A DNA stretch of 7,134 nucleotides from NCBI GenBank assembly GCA_937868025.1, contig CALMLJ010000530.1, forward strand, positions 1-7,134, read 5' to 3'. This DNA is from an uncultured Acidimicrobiaceae bacterium (GTDB lineage Bacteria > Actinomycetota > Acidimicrobiia > Acidimicrobiales > Microtrichaceae). Shown here in pieces: positions 1 to 6,004 of this stretch (within the stretch, counting starts at the first letter, position 1; every line of letters starts with the position of its first letter). The position numbers were made by a program, and so were the translations under genes. The notes under the pieces were generated by a model, which was given only the letters and a program-made list of their open reading frames with translations, was not told the origin of the DNA and made no database searches.

Positions 1-662
1 ACCGATCCACTGAGTCGCGTCAGTGAGACACGGAGGCGTTCGACCGATGCCGGCGAGCGGTCGTCTCCAGCGGCGGCCAGCGCTGCGTGGAGCTGTCGGA
101 GGCGGCGCCGTCCCGCCCGATCGATCGGCGCCGGGACGCGCTCGGCGAGCATCGAGATGATCTGGATGGCGTCACCGATCTCGGCGCCTCGTCGAGGATC
201 GCGTGGCTCGATGCGGTGGGCGGCGCCGAGGGCGCAGAGCGTGAGGCGGCCGTCGTCGCCCACGATGCAGTGCTCGGCTCGGAGGCGGCCGTGGATCCAT
301 CCCATCGAGTGCAGTTCGCCGACGACGGTGAGGAGGGCAGCGCCGGTTCGGGCGACGTCGGCGGCGTCGCCGGGGCGTTCCTGCTCCAGGGTGGTCGGCC
401 CGGCGTACTGGGTGACGATCGTCGCGCTGCCGTCCCCGTGTTCGGCCCGGACGAGGTCGACGACGTTGGGGTGGCGGAGTTGGCCGAGCACCAGCGCTTC
501 GCGTTCGACGGCAACGATCGCGGCCGGGTTGGTGCCGGTCTTGCGAGCCACCAGCTCGTCGAGGTGCGTGCCGACGACGACGCGTACCGTGCGCTGGCGA
601 CCGAAGGCCGCACCGTCGGCCGTGGGGGATTCGATGTGGTTGGGATCGGGTCGGAGGGCCAT
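1..662 (-). CDS. Protein-kinase-fold protein, probable pseudokinase (partial, C-terminus off window)
   Basis: The frame starting at the ATG at 662-660 stays open to the left edge (220 codons). The kinase outline is visible. Residues 36-43 (ELVARKTG) resemble the VAIK-lysine strand, with K41 as candidate. Residues 53-68 (VEREALVLGQLRHPNV) match helix C with its Glu (E55) and the HPN(I/V)V motif. YAGPTTL at 86-92 fits the hinge, and LHSMGWIHGRLRAEHCIV at 117-134 the catalytic loop. The HRD triplet reads HGR (124-126), the usual loop Asn is His131, and the DFG position reads ALG (144-146). No glycine-rich loop is seen. Both catalytic Asp residues are therefore missing, which by family knowledge suggests a non-catalytic regulator or scaffold; that role is inference. 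The region after ALG is short and lacks a clear activation segment. An in-frame GTG at 671-669 is an alternative start. The gene is divergent from the ABC exporter. Kinase fold is fairly sure; function is unknown. Confidence 0.72.
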   Translation of the reverse strand, partial: MALRPDPNHIESPTADGAAFGRQRTVRVVVGTHLDELVARKTGTNPAAIVAVEREALVLGQLRHPNVVDLVRAEHGDGSATIVTQYAGPTTLEQERPGDAADVARTGAALLTVVGELHSMGWIHGRLRAEHCIVGDDGRLTLCALGAAHRIEPRDPRRGAEIGDAIQIISMLAERVPAPIDRAGRRRLRQLHAALAAAGDDRSPASVERLRVSLTRLSGS

Positions 663-714
663 GGAGACCACCGACGATGACGAATTCGGCCCAGCGTGAC
701 CAGAGGTATTTTGT

Positions 715-740
715 CTCGCTCCGGGATTTCTCGGAGCGAG
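715..740. repeat. Perfect 9-bp inverted repeat, candidate operator
   Basis: The left arm CTCGCTCCG (715-723) and right arm CGGAGCGAG (732-740) are exact reverse complements, separated by 8 nt (GGATTTCT). No T-run follows on either strand and the site lies between divergent starts. A dimeric regulator's operator is therefore a better reading than an intrinsic terminator. That reading is inference; the repeat itself is seen directly. Confidence 0.5.
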
Positions 741-747
741 GGCGGAC

Positions 748-757
748 CCCGCGCGGG
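748..757. repeat. 10-bp GC palindrome CCCGCGCGGG
   Basis: A perfect palindrome lies 7 bp after the 9-bp inverted repeat and 44 bp before the ATPase start codon. In such GC-rich DNA a site of this size can arise by chance, so its role as a binding site is only a possibility. Confidence 0.25.
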
Positions 758-801
758 TAATTCGATTCACCGAGGTGTGCGTTCCTGGCAGACTCGTCGG
801 C

Positions 802-1740
802 ATGCGGGGACAGCTGCTCGAGATCGCCGCCCTCACCAAGCGGTACGGCGGGCGCTCGGTGCTCGACGACGTGACGTTCGACGTCCGGCCGGGCGAGATC
901 TGCGGCCTGCTCGGTCCGAACGGTGCCGGCAAGACCACACTCGTGTCGATCATCAGCGGGTTGCGTGTGGCCGACTCCGGCACCGTCCACATCGGTGGAC
1001 GCGACGTCGCGGTCGGCGGGCGGGAGACCCGTGGCCTGGTGGGTCTCGCCGGCCAGGAGACCGGGGTGTACCCGACGGTGACGGTGCAGGAGAATCTCGA
1101 TCTGTTTGCCGGGCTCGCCGGGCTGGGCCGGGTCGAGCGGCGCAGCCGCATCGACGAGGTCACCGAGATCTTCGACCTCACGGGGCTGCGCGACCGTCTC
1201 GCCCGCAACCTGTCCGGCGGCGAGAAGCGTCGGTTGCACACCGCCATGGCACTGCTCCACCGTCCGGCGGTGTTGCTGTTGGACGAGCCGACGACGGGCG
1301 TCGACGTGGGCTCGAGAACGCGACTGCTCGAGGCGGTGCGTCGGCTGGCCGAGCTCGACGGCTGCGCCGTCGTCTACTCGACGCACTACCTGCCCGAGAT
1401 CGAGGAACTCGATGCTTCGGTCGTGATCCTCGACCGCGGCGTGGTCGTGACCCGTGGAGCCCTGTCCGATCTCATCGCCCGGTACGGCCAGGGGTCGGTG
1501 TCGATCTCCTTCGACGGCGAGGCCCCGAACGTCGCCGGCGCGACGAGCGACGGGGCCGTGCTCACGAGGGACACCGATGACGGCGGCGTCGCCCTCGCCG
1601 AGATCATCGTCCGTCTCGGGGAGCACGCCGAGCGGGTGCGGTCGGTCGAGATCACCTCGGCCAACCTCGAGAGCGTCTTCAAGACCCTCACGGGCCGGAC
1701 GTTCAGCGCCGACGACGATGTCGAGGAGGTCGAGTCGTGA
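802..1740 (+). CDS. ABC-2 type exporter, ATP-binding protein (DrrA/CcmA-like)
   Basis: This 312-residue cytosolic ATPase powers an ABC exporter together with the permease encoded next. All nucleotide-binding motifs are intact: Walker A GPNGAGKT (38-45), Q-loop glutamine Q85, signature LSGGE (137-141), Walker B VLLLDE (157-162), D-loop around GVD (166-168) and switch histidine H195. The C-terminal stretch after about residue 215 is the usual extension of the DrrA/CcmA group, including ANLESVFKTLTGR, which matches the common 'LEDVFLxLTGR' ending. The ATG at 802 is chosen because MRGQLLEIAALTKRYGG starts the first strand at the normal distance. An in-frame GTG at 775 would add nine residues of unconserved character. 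No clear ribosome-binding site precedes either. The last four bases overlap the permease start (GTGA), so the two are translationally coupled. The substrate (drug, lipid, peptide, polysaccharide) cannot be judged. Confidence 0.95.
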   Translation: MRGQLLEIAALTKRYGGRSVLDDVTFDVRPGEICGLLGPNGAGKTTLVSIISGLRVADSGTVHIGGRDVAVGGRETRGLVGLAGQETGVYPTVTVQENLDLFAGLAGLGRVERRSRIDEVTEIFDLTGLRDRLARNLSGGEKRRLHTAMALLHRPAVLLLDEPTTGVDVGSRTRLLEAVRRLAELDGCAVVYSTHYLPEIEELDASVVILDRGVVVTRGALSDLIARYGQGSVSISFDGEAPNVAGATSDGAVLTRDTDDGGVALAEIIVRLGEHAERVRSVEITSANLESVFKTLTGRTFSADDDVEEVES

Positions 1741-2519
1741 GCGGTGCCCGCACCCGGATCGCTGCGGTCGTCATGAACGATCTGCGTATCCTCCGACGCG
1801 ATCCGGCGTTCGTGGTGATCTTCACCCTCATGCCGCTCGCGTTCATGGCGTTCACGAAGGGGGCGTTCGCTGCCGGCCTCGCCCTCGAGTACCCGGGCCG
1901 AGGGTTCAACGGTGCCGAACAGGTGGTGCCGGGCTCGGCAGTGGTGTTCAGCGGCTTCCTCGTCGGCAACCTCGGGTTCGCCATCTTCCGCGAACACAGC
2001 TGGGCTACCTGGGATCGCCTTCGGGCCAGTCAGCTGAGCACGGTCGAGCTGATGGCGGGCAAGGCCGTGGGCCCGGTACTCGTGCTTGCGCTGCAGCTGA
2101 CGGTGATGCTGGGCGGTGGTGCAGCGCTGTTCGGGCTCAAGCTCACGGGATCGCTCGTGGCGTTCGTGCTGGTCGCCGTTGCGCTCGCTGTCATGGAGGT
2201 GAGCCTCGGCTTCATGCTGCTGGCGATCTGCCGGTCGGTGCTGCAGCTCAACGCGGTCACCAACCTCGGGGCGATGATGCTGGGCGGGATCGGGGGTGCC
2301 GTGACGCCGCTGTTCCTCCTGCCGACGTGGGCGCAGACGATCGCTCCGCTCACACCGGCGTACTGGGCCATGTCGGGGTTCACGAAGGTGACGATCGATG
2401 GCGGAGGCATCGCCGACGTGGGTCGGCCCGTGCTCGTGCTGTTGGCCTACTCGGCCGGGTTCCTGGCCATCGCGGCGTGGCGGTTCCGCACCGAGGACGC
2501 CAAGATCGGGTGGGCGTAG
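1737..2519 (+). CDS. ABC-2 type exporter, permease subunit
   Basis: This 260-residue integral membrane protein is the transport channel partner of the preceding ATPase. The GTG start lies inside the ATPase stop codon region (GTGA overlap). Six hydrophobic segments can be read at about 24-42, 66-84, 110-133, 139-163, 173-196 and 230-248, the normal ABC-2 layout. After segment two, FREHSWATWDRLRASQLS matches the family's '(E)RExGTLxRLxASPxS' cytosolic helix, which by family knowledge contacts the ATPase. Near the end of segment five, LPTWAQTIAPLTPAYWAM (195-212) is the typical ABC-2 'LPxWLQxIAxLxPxxW' motif. The length is normal for a single-domain permease, so the exporter is probably a dimer of dimers. 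The stop codon is 13 bp from that of the convergent tad operon. Confidence 0.93.
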   Translation: MSGARTRIAAVVMNDLRILRRDPAFVVIFTLMPLAFMAFTKGAFAAGLALEYPGRGFNGAEQVVPGSAVVFSGFLVGNLGFAIFREHSWATWDRLRASQLSTVELMAGKAVGPVLVLALQLTVMLGGGAALFGLKLTGSLVAFVLVAVALAVMEVSLGFMLLAICRSVLQLNAVTNLGAMMLGGIGGAVTPLFLLPTWAQTIAPLTPAYWAMSGFTKVTIDGGGIADVGRPVLVLLAYSAGFLAIAAWRFRTEDAKIGWA

Positions 2520-2532
2520 TCGCCCGACGAGA

Positions 2533-2976
2533 TCAGCCGGCGTCGAGGAGGCGTCCGCTGGTGTGAACGGTGACGAGCTGGGCGCCGCGGCCCACCACCC
2601 GTCCGAACACCGGGTCGACGGACATGGTCACCGTGACCTCGACGGTGCCGGTCGCGTCGTCGACGTTCACCTGCGGTGGGCCCACGAGACGTCCCGGGAG
2701 TCGCGCCGCGGCGAGCTCGAATCTCACGACGCGTTCGGCGGCGGCGGGGTCGATGTGGGCGTCACCGGTGCGGTGCGCGGCCGCCCGGTCGATCATTGCG
2801 GCGGCGTCGTCCGCCGCCTGCGAGGCAGAACGGTGCAGCTCGCGGCGGGCGAGGTGGAGCGACGACATGTCGACGGCGATGGCGGCGAGCAGCATCAGGA
2901 CCAGGACCGCGGCGGGGAACAGGAGGAGGGTCGTGCCGCGTTCCCTCGCGTGCACTCGTGGTTCCGGTTCAGCCAT
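2533..2976 (-). CDS. TadG-like pilus assembly protein (short, Rv3654c-like position)
   Basis: This 147-residue protein has one N-terminal membrane helix and is last in the tad operon. After a charged leader, ERG (12-14) is followed by TTLLLFPAAVLVLMLLAAIAVD. Next comes LHLARRELHRSASQAADDAAAMI (40-62), the hallmark of the Tad/TadG N-terminal domain ('hxxRxxLQxAADAAALAAA'). The remaining ~85 residues are predicted to be extracytoplasmic and strand-rich (VEVTVTMSV). Full TadG proteins carry a long C-terminal von Willebrand-like region; this one does not, and resembles the short actinobacterial form. The ATG at 2976 overlaps the previous gene by 8 nt and has no Shine-Dalgarno sequence, only a C-rich tract, so coupled translation is likely. 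A GTG seven codons later is possible. The role is inferred: a minor pilin-like or envelope-anchoring component. Confidence 0.78.
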   Translation of the reverse strand: MAEPEPRVHARERGTTLLLFPAAVLVLMLLAAIAVDMSSLHLARRELHRSASQAADDAAAMIDRAAAHRTGDAHIDPAAAERVVRFELAAARLPGRLVGPPQVNVDDATGTVEVTVTMSVDPVFGRVVGRGAQLVTVHTSGRLLDAG

Positions 2977-3451
2977 CGCAGGGGGAGGGGGTCGCGAAGA
3001 CCGTCTCGTCCCGGGCGTCGCCGTACGGCTGGACCAGTTCGGTCTCGGTGGCCGTGACCGCCGTCGTGCCGATCGACCCGATGAACGGCGCCCGGATCGC
3101 GGGAACCTCGAGTCGGAGTTCGACGGTGGCCGGCCGGCACGGACCGAACGGCTCGTCGGGGGCCGTGATCTCGACCCCACCTCTGCTTGCCCGTGCGCCC
3201 ATGCTGGCCAGGGCGGCTTCCCGACCCGCAGCTCGGCCGAGTGCCGATGTGGACGACGAGGTGTAGGCGCGTAGGTAGTCGCGCGCTGCGGTGTCGAGCG
3301 CGGCCCGGGTGTCGACGACCGCCCACACGTTCACCACCAACAGCAACCCGCCGATGAACACGAGGATGCCGAACGGGATGGTCTCGATTCCCGCGGCCTG
3401 ACCCGACTCCGTTCCCCGGCGACGATGGGCTCGTCGCCAGCGAGCGATCAC
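2969..3451 (-). CDS. TadE-like pilin-like protein
   Basis: This 160-residue protein has a basic leader (MIARWRRAHRRR), then ESGQAAGIETIPF and a hydrophobic helix at about 25-48, followed by DTRAALDTAARDYLRAY. This is the TadE arrangement: a prepilin-like cleavage region (Gly17), a Glu a few residues later (E23), a membrane helix, then an amphipathic helix with an aromatic end. TadE-family proteins are minor pseudopilins exported by the Tad system. The C-terminal part (about 93-160) has two cysteines (C105, C158) that could form a disulfide outside the membrane; that is inference. The GTG start is supported by GAGGAA five nt upstream (3457-3462) and a GTGA overlap with the preceding stop. Of the four pilin-like proteins here, this is the one with the most orthodox TadE signature. 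Confidence 0.82.
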   Translation of the reverse strand: MIARWRRAHRRRGTESGQAAGIETIPFGILVFIGGLLLVVNVWAVVDTRAALDTAARDYLRAYTSSSTSALGRAAGREAALASMGARASRGGVEITAPDEPFGPCRPATVELRLEVPAIRAPFIGSIGTTAVTATETELVQPYGDARDETVFATPSPCDG

Positions 3452-3891
3452 CGTCGTTCCTCGTCGGGTCGCTCGCGGTGCACGACGATCCGACGGTCGA
3501 GGCCGCCGATGCCCGCCAGGTCGGCGACCGCTCGGGGCAGGAGCGTGAGCTCGGGTGCCACCACGCGCAGCACGACCTGGTCGCCCGCTCCGGGTTCGAA
3601 CGTCAGCCGCACCCGGTCCCCGTACTCGCCGAGGTCGGCACGGGCGCGCTCGATCGCCTGCGCCTGCACGCTGGGAAGCTCGGCGTCATCCGCGCCGGAC
3701 GACGCGACGTCGGTGGCCGCATCGTGGGCCACGGCGTCGACGGAGCTCATCAGCCACAGGTTGAGGAGCAGGTGCGCGCAGAACATGAGCAGGATCAGGA
3801 ACACCCCGACTCCGAACACGGTCGACAACGTGCCGCTGCCCCGCTCGTCGCGTCGACCACCGGTCGCCGCGCCCTGGAGGGGTGCAGTCAC
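3448..3891 (-). CDS. TadE-like pilin-like membrane protein
   Basis: This 147-residue protein has a short charged leader ending in RRDERGSG, a hydrophobic helix at about 22-48 (STVFGVGVFLILLMFCAH), an amphipathic Ala/Val-rich helix (SSVDAVAHDAATDVASS), and an extracytoplasmic tail predicted to be mixed helix/strand. Position between the Flp-like gene and a clear TadE, plus this architecture, supports a TadE-family pseudopilin. The family's conserved Glu after the cleavage site is absent: the segment after Gly18 reads SGTLST. The GTG start at 3891 follows the upstream stop codon by one base (TGA-C-GTG) and has GGAAG at 3897-3901 with a 5-nt gap. The ATG at 3896-3894 reads straight into a stop and is not used. 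Substrate status (cleaved pilin or uncleaved structural protein) is open. Confidence 0.75.
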   Translation of the reverse strand: MTAPLQGAATGGRRDERGSGTLSTVFGVGVFLILLMFCAHLLLNLWLMSSVDAVAHDAATDVASSGADDAELPSVQAQAIERARADLGEYGDRVRLTFEPGAGDQVVLRVVAPELTLLPRAVADLAGIGGLDRRIVVHRERPDEERR

Positions 3892-3892
3892 G

Positions 3893-4078
3893 TCATCTTC
3901 CGATCAGTTGGACCTGTTCGCTGGTGGTGTCGGCGGCGTCGCTGAAGATGGTGTTGAAGCCGGCCCACATGGCGACGCCGAGGAACGCGATGATCAGCAC
4001 GGCGATCGCCGTCGAGATGACGCCTTCGCCGCGTTCGCCCCGGAAGCGTCGGCCTCGTGTTGTGGATTCGGTTGTCAT
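3893..4078 (-). CDS. Small Flp-like pilin candidate (61 aa)
   Basis: A 61-residue protein starts at the ATG at 4078, with Shine-Dalgarno AGAGGGAG (4085-4092) six nt upstream, the best ribosome-binding site in the operon. A basic, Arg-rich N-terminus (RGRRFRGERGEG) is followed by one hydrophobic helix (about 20-44, ISTAIAVLIIAFLGVAMWAG) and a short polar tail ending QVQLIGR. Size, strong translation signal and position after tadC match the major Flp pilin slot; in Mycobacterium tuberculosis this slot holds a DUF4244 protein (from memory). Flp prepilins normally have Gly followed by Glu-Tyr at +5/+6. Here the corresponding stretch is GEGVISTAIA, with no Glu-Tyr. It is the likeliest main pilin subunit, but identity rests on context and topology. 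A longer in-frame reading extending into tadC is rejected because the extension is an arginine-rich shadow. Confidence 0.72.
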   Translation of the reverse strand: MTTESTTRGRRFRGERGEGVISTAIAVLIIAFLGVAMWAGFNTIFSDAADTTSEQVQLIGR

Positions 4079-4084
4079 GGTGGT

Positions 4085-4092
4085 CTCCCTCT
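4085..4092 (-). promoter_or_regulatory. Strong ribosome-binding site of the Flp-like gene
   Basis: AGAGGGAG on the minus strand lies six nt before the ATG at 4078. It fixes the start of the 61-residue gene, and being far better than the other sites in the operon it fits a highly translated major pilin. The 53-bp gap between tadC and this gene is the only real gap in the operon. I see no clear promoter in it. Confidence 0.6.
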
Positions 4093-4131
4093 GTTCGGGT
4101 TGGATTTGAGATGTGGGGGTGGGGCCCGATG

Positions 4132-5040
4132 TCAGCGGCCGGTGAGCTTTCCCATGGCGTCGATGAACGGGACGGCCATGAAGATCACGCCGGGCAGGAG
4201 CGTCGCGACCGTGACGGGAATCCACACCTGCTGGGCGCGTTTCTCGATGATCTCGATCTCGGCCCGCTGCACCTCGCGGCGCACGGACCGGGCCTCGGCC
4301 GAGATCAACGCCCCCAGATCGCTGGCCTCCCAGTTGAGGGCCAGGACACCGACCAACCGGTCGATGGCCGCGACGTCGGCGTGTGTTGCCCACTCCCGGA
4401 GCGCGTCGATCTCCGACACCCCTTGGCGGATGCGGGTGCTGACGCGGAGCAGTTCGGCGGCGCAGAGCCCGCGGCCGCGGCGCCCGAGTCGGGTGATCGC
4501 CGACCCGAGCGAGTAGCCCGACGACAGGAGCATGCCGAGCTGCTCGATCACGACCGGCAACTCGAGCGTGATGCGCTGCTGCCACTGCGTCGACGCCGTC
4601 GACACGCGCTGCTCGAGTACGAGGAACGTGAGGATCGGTGCTCCGACCACGAGCGTGGTCGCCAGCGCAGCGGGCGGGGAGACGACGACCGCGATCGCTG
4701 CGGTCCCGAGCATCGTGCCCGCCGACCAACCGGCCTGGCGGAGGCGGAACGAGTTGGTGTCGAGCGTCGAGCCGCTCCGGGCGAGCCGCGCCGCGAGCTC
4801 GTCGTTGATGCCGAGGAGCCGGGAGACCCGGTTGCCGATCCCGGCGGCGATGGGCCCGATCACGTCGCGCATCGAGTCGGCCGACAGGAGGCCGTGACGC
4901 GGGCCGTGGGCGAGGGAGGCTGGGCCGTAGGGGCGCAGCCGTTCCACGAGGGGTGGGACGCGGAACCAGGTCAGGCGCGACAACAGGAGCGTCGACCCGA
5001 GCCAGAGCGTCAGGCCGAACCAGAGGATCCAGCGGGGCAT
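4132..5040 (-). CDS. tadC: TadC-like inner-membrane platform protein (T2SSF/GspF domain)
   Basis: This 302-residue polytopic membrane protein is probably the second half of the Tad secretion platform, working with TadB and the TadA ATPase at the cytoplasmic membrane. Hydrophobic segments lie at about 4-24, 104-122, 125-143 and 272-294. The cytosolic GspF-type helical domain (about 155-270) contains ELPVVIEQLGMLLSSGYSLGSAI and the charged stretch RREVQRAEIEIIEKRAQQ just before the last helix, both typical of TadC proteins. The ATG at 5040 is chosen because it overlaps the tadB stop by one base (TGATG), indicating coupling; an in-frame start 20 residues earlier lies inside tadB. The terminal stretch PGVIFMAVPFI matches the family's end. 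The stop precedes the Flp-like gene by 53 bp. Confidence 0.88.
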   Translation of the reverse strand: MPRWILWFGLTLWLGSTLLLSRLTWFRVPPLVERLRPYGPASLAHGPRHGLLSADSMRDVIGPIAAGIGNRVSRLLGINDELAARLARSGSTLDTNSFRLRQAGWSAGTMLGTAAIAVVVSPPAALATTLVVGAPILTFLVLEQRVSTASTQWQQRITLELPVVIEQLGMLLSSGYSLGSAITRLGRRGRGLCAAELLRVSTRIRQGVSEIDALREWATHADVAAIDRLVGVLALNWEASDLGALISAEARSVRREVQRAEIEIIEKRAQQVWIPVTVATLLPGVIFMAVPFIDAMGKLTGR

Positions 5041-5927
5041 CAGTCGAACACCCGGTCCTGCTGGGGGAGCCGCAGCATCGATCCGGACCAGGCCCAGCAC
5101 GCTGCGACCAACGCCAGTCCGACCGCGACGAGGAGCTGGCCGCCGGGCGTCTGGTACGCGGCGCGCCCGTCGCCGAGCGACATTCCGGCGACGGCCATGC
5201 CGAACGGCACGGCGATCACGAATCGTCGAGCGAACCGGACGCCGGCCTGTTTCGATCGGGCGTCCTTGCGGCCCAGGTTGTCGACGCGTCGGTCCTCGGC
5301 CAGCTCGGCGAGCCGGCGATCGAGGTCGGCGCCCCCGACCTCGTGCGCGACGAGGAGCGTTTCACACGTCGCGTCGGCGGTCGGGTCGGCGAGCAGGTCG
5401 CGGATCACGGCGACCGTGCGCTCGAAGTCGGTCGACAGCACCCATTCGCGCTGCGCGGTGACGAAGGCGCTCCGCAGCTCGACCGGTCCGCGCAGTCCCA
5501 CCTCGAGAAGTGCTTGGGGGATCGATCGGCCGGCGGCGCCGGTGAGCACGCGGATCTCCTCGATCATGTGCGGCCACGCGTCGTGTGCGGCCGCCATTCG
5601 GGTCGTCCGGCGGACTCGGTACGTGGCAATCGGTGTGGTCGCGCAGAAGAGGGCGACGCCGAGGGCGGGGAGGACGCCGCCGAACAACGCGGCCCCGATC
5701 CCGCCACCGACCAGCGCCAGCAGTGCCGAGACGCCGATGAACTCGCTCGGGCGGACGTCTCCCAGTCCGGCCTGTCGCATCCAGCGTTCGAGTCGGACCG
5801 CCGGGCTCGTGCGGGGCCCGGTCCGACGGCGCGGCACCGGACGGAGGCCCGACCAGCCGAACGCCCCGGCGCTGAACACCAGGAACGTGCCGTAGGCACC
5901 GAGGATGGCGAGTGCGAGCCCGGACAT
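5040..5927 (-). CDS. tadB: TadB-like inner-membrane platform protein (T2SSF/GspF domain)
   Basis: This 295-residue membrane protein is first of the visible tad genes. Hydrophobic segments lie at about 3-25, 62-83, 85-103, 233-250 and 264-283. The GspF-type domain (about 115-235) contains WPHMIEEIRVLTGAAGRSIPQAL, a helical pair characteristic of TadB ('lpdaldllaxalraGxslxqAl'), and ETLLVAHEVGGADLDRRLAELAEDRR, the matching conserved stretch of T2SSF domains. TadB and TadC form the membrane base that the TadA ATPase drives to extrude pilin. The ATG at 5927 gives a normal first membrane helix and has no Shine-Dalgarno sequence, suggesting a very short leader. In most Tad loci a CpaE-like protein and the TadA/CpaF ATPase come directly before tadB. 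Here a toxin-antitoxin pair does, so the ATPase must be encoded elsewhere. Confidence 0.88.
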   Translation of the reverse strand: MSGLALAILGAYGTFLVFSAGAFGWSGLRPVPRRRTGPRTSPAVRLERWMRQAGLGDVRPSEFIGVSALLALVGGGIGAALFGGVLPALGVALFCATTPIATYRVRRTTRMAAAHDAWPHMIEEIRVLTGAAGRSIPQALLEVGLRGPVELRSAFVTAQREWVLSTDFERTVAVIRDLLADPTADATCETLLVAHEVGGADLDRRLAELAEDRRVDNLGRKDARSKQAGVRFARRFVIAVPFGMAVAGMSLGDGRAAYQTPGGQLLVAVGLALVAACWAWSGSMLRLPQQDRVFD

Positions 5928-6004
5928 GCAGATGATATGTAACGATATTTCAGTACATGTCGATCAATCTGGGAACCATTGCCCAGCGGTTCCGAGCGGG
6001 GCGT
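5928..6004 (-). promoter_or_regulatory. Probable tad promoter region, locally AT-rich
   Basis: The stretch upstream of tadB is AT-rich from about 5930 to 5970 against GC-rich surroundings. On the minus strand TATCGT (5947-5942) fits an extended actinobacterial -10, putting the transcript start about 8 nt before the tadB ATG. The best -35-like site, TTGATC (5967-5962), is only 14 bp away, so the assignment is weak. A second -10-like TATCAT (5937-5932) lies too close to the ATG for an ordinary leader. An inverted repeat GGAACC (5972-5977) / GGTTCC (5988-5993) with 10-nt spacer lies just upstream. GACATG (5923-5928) and CATGTC (5956-5961) form a wider one across the start codon. Confidence 0.35.

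Larger units (their letters stand above)
663..801. promoter_or_regulatory. Divergent intergenic region between the pseudokinase and ABC exporter genes
   Basis: These 139 bp separate two divergently read genes and must hold both promoters unless transcription enters from outside. I see no convincing -35/-10 pair. The most AT-rich patches are around 706-714 and 758-770. The region has a perfect 9-bp inverted repeat (715-740) and a 10-bp palindrome (748-757), listed separately. Neither flanking gene has a good Shine-Dalgarno sequence, so leaderless or weakly led transcripts are possible. Confidence 0.5.

Noticed and set aside
117..128. CGATCGATCG-type self-complementary run inside the pseudokinase gene.
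   Set aside because: Short, inside coding sequence and common in GC-rich genomes; nothing links it to a function.
87..680. Open frame of 197 codons on the plus strand opposite the pseudokinase.
   Set aside because: Gly/Asp/Val-rich shadow with no motif; the minus-strand frame has clear kinase-fold motifs.
715..740. Reading the inverted repeat as an intrinsic terminator.
   Set aside because: It lies between divergent starts, and neither strand has a T-run after the stem.
172..1626. A 484-codon open frame on the minus strand antisense to the ABC ATPase and running into the pseudokinase gene.
   Set aside because: Its product is low-complexity and very rich in Arg, Pro and His with no domain. 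It lies opposite an ATPase with all motifs intact and clashes with the recognisable kinase frame; typical shadow in GC-rich DNA.
3893..4729. A 278-codon reading that would extend the Flp-like protein far upstream through tadC.
   Set aside because: The upstream part is an arginine-rich shadow of tadC; the ATG at 4078 has a strong ribosome-binding site and gives a normal 61-residue pilin-like protein.
4057..5895. A 612-codon open frame on the plus strand opposite tadB and tadC.
   Set aside because: Composition is Arg/Pro/Asp-rich without membrane segments or motifs, while the opposite strand gives two coherent T2SSF membrane proteins.
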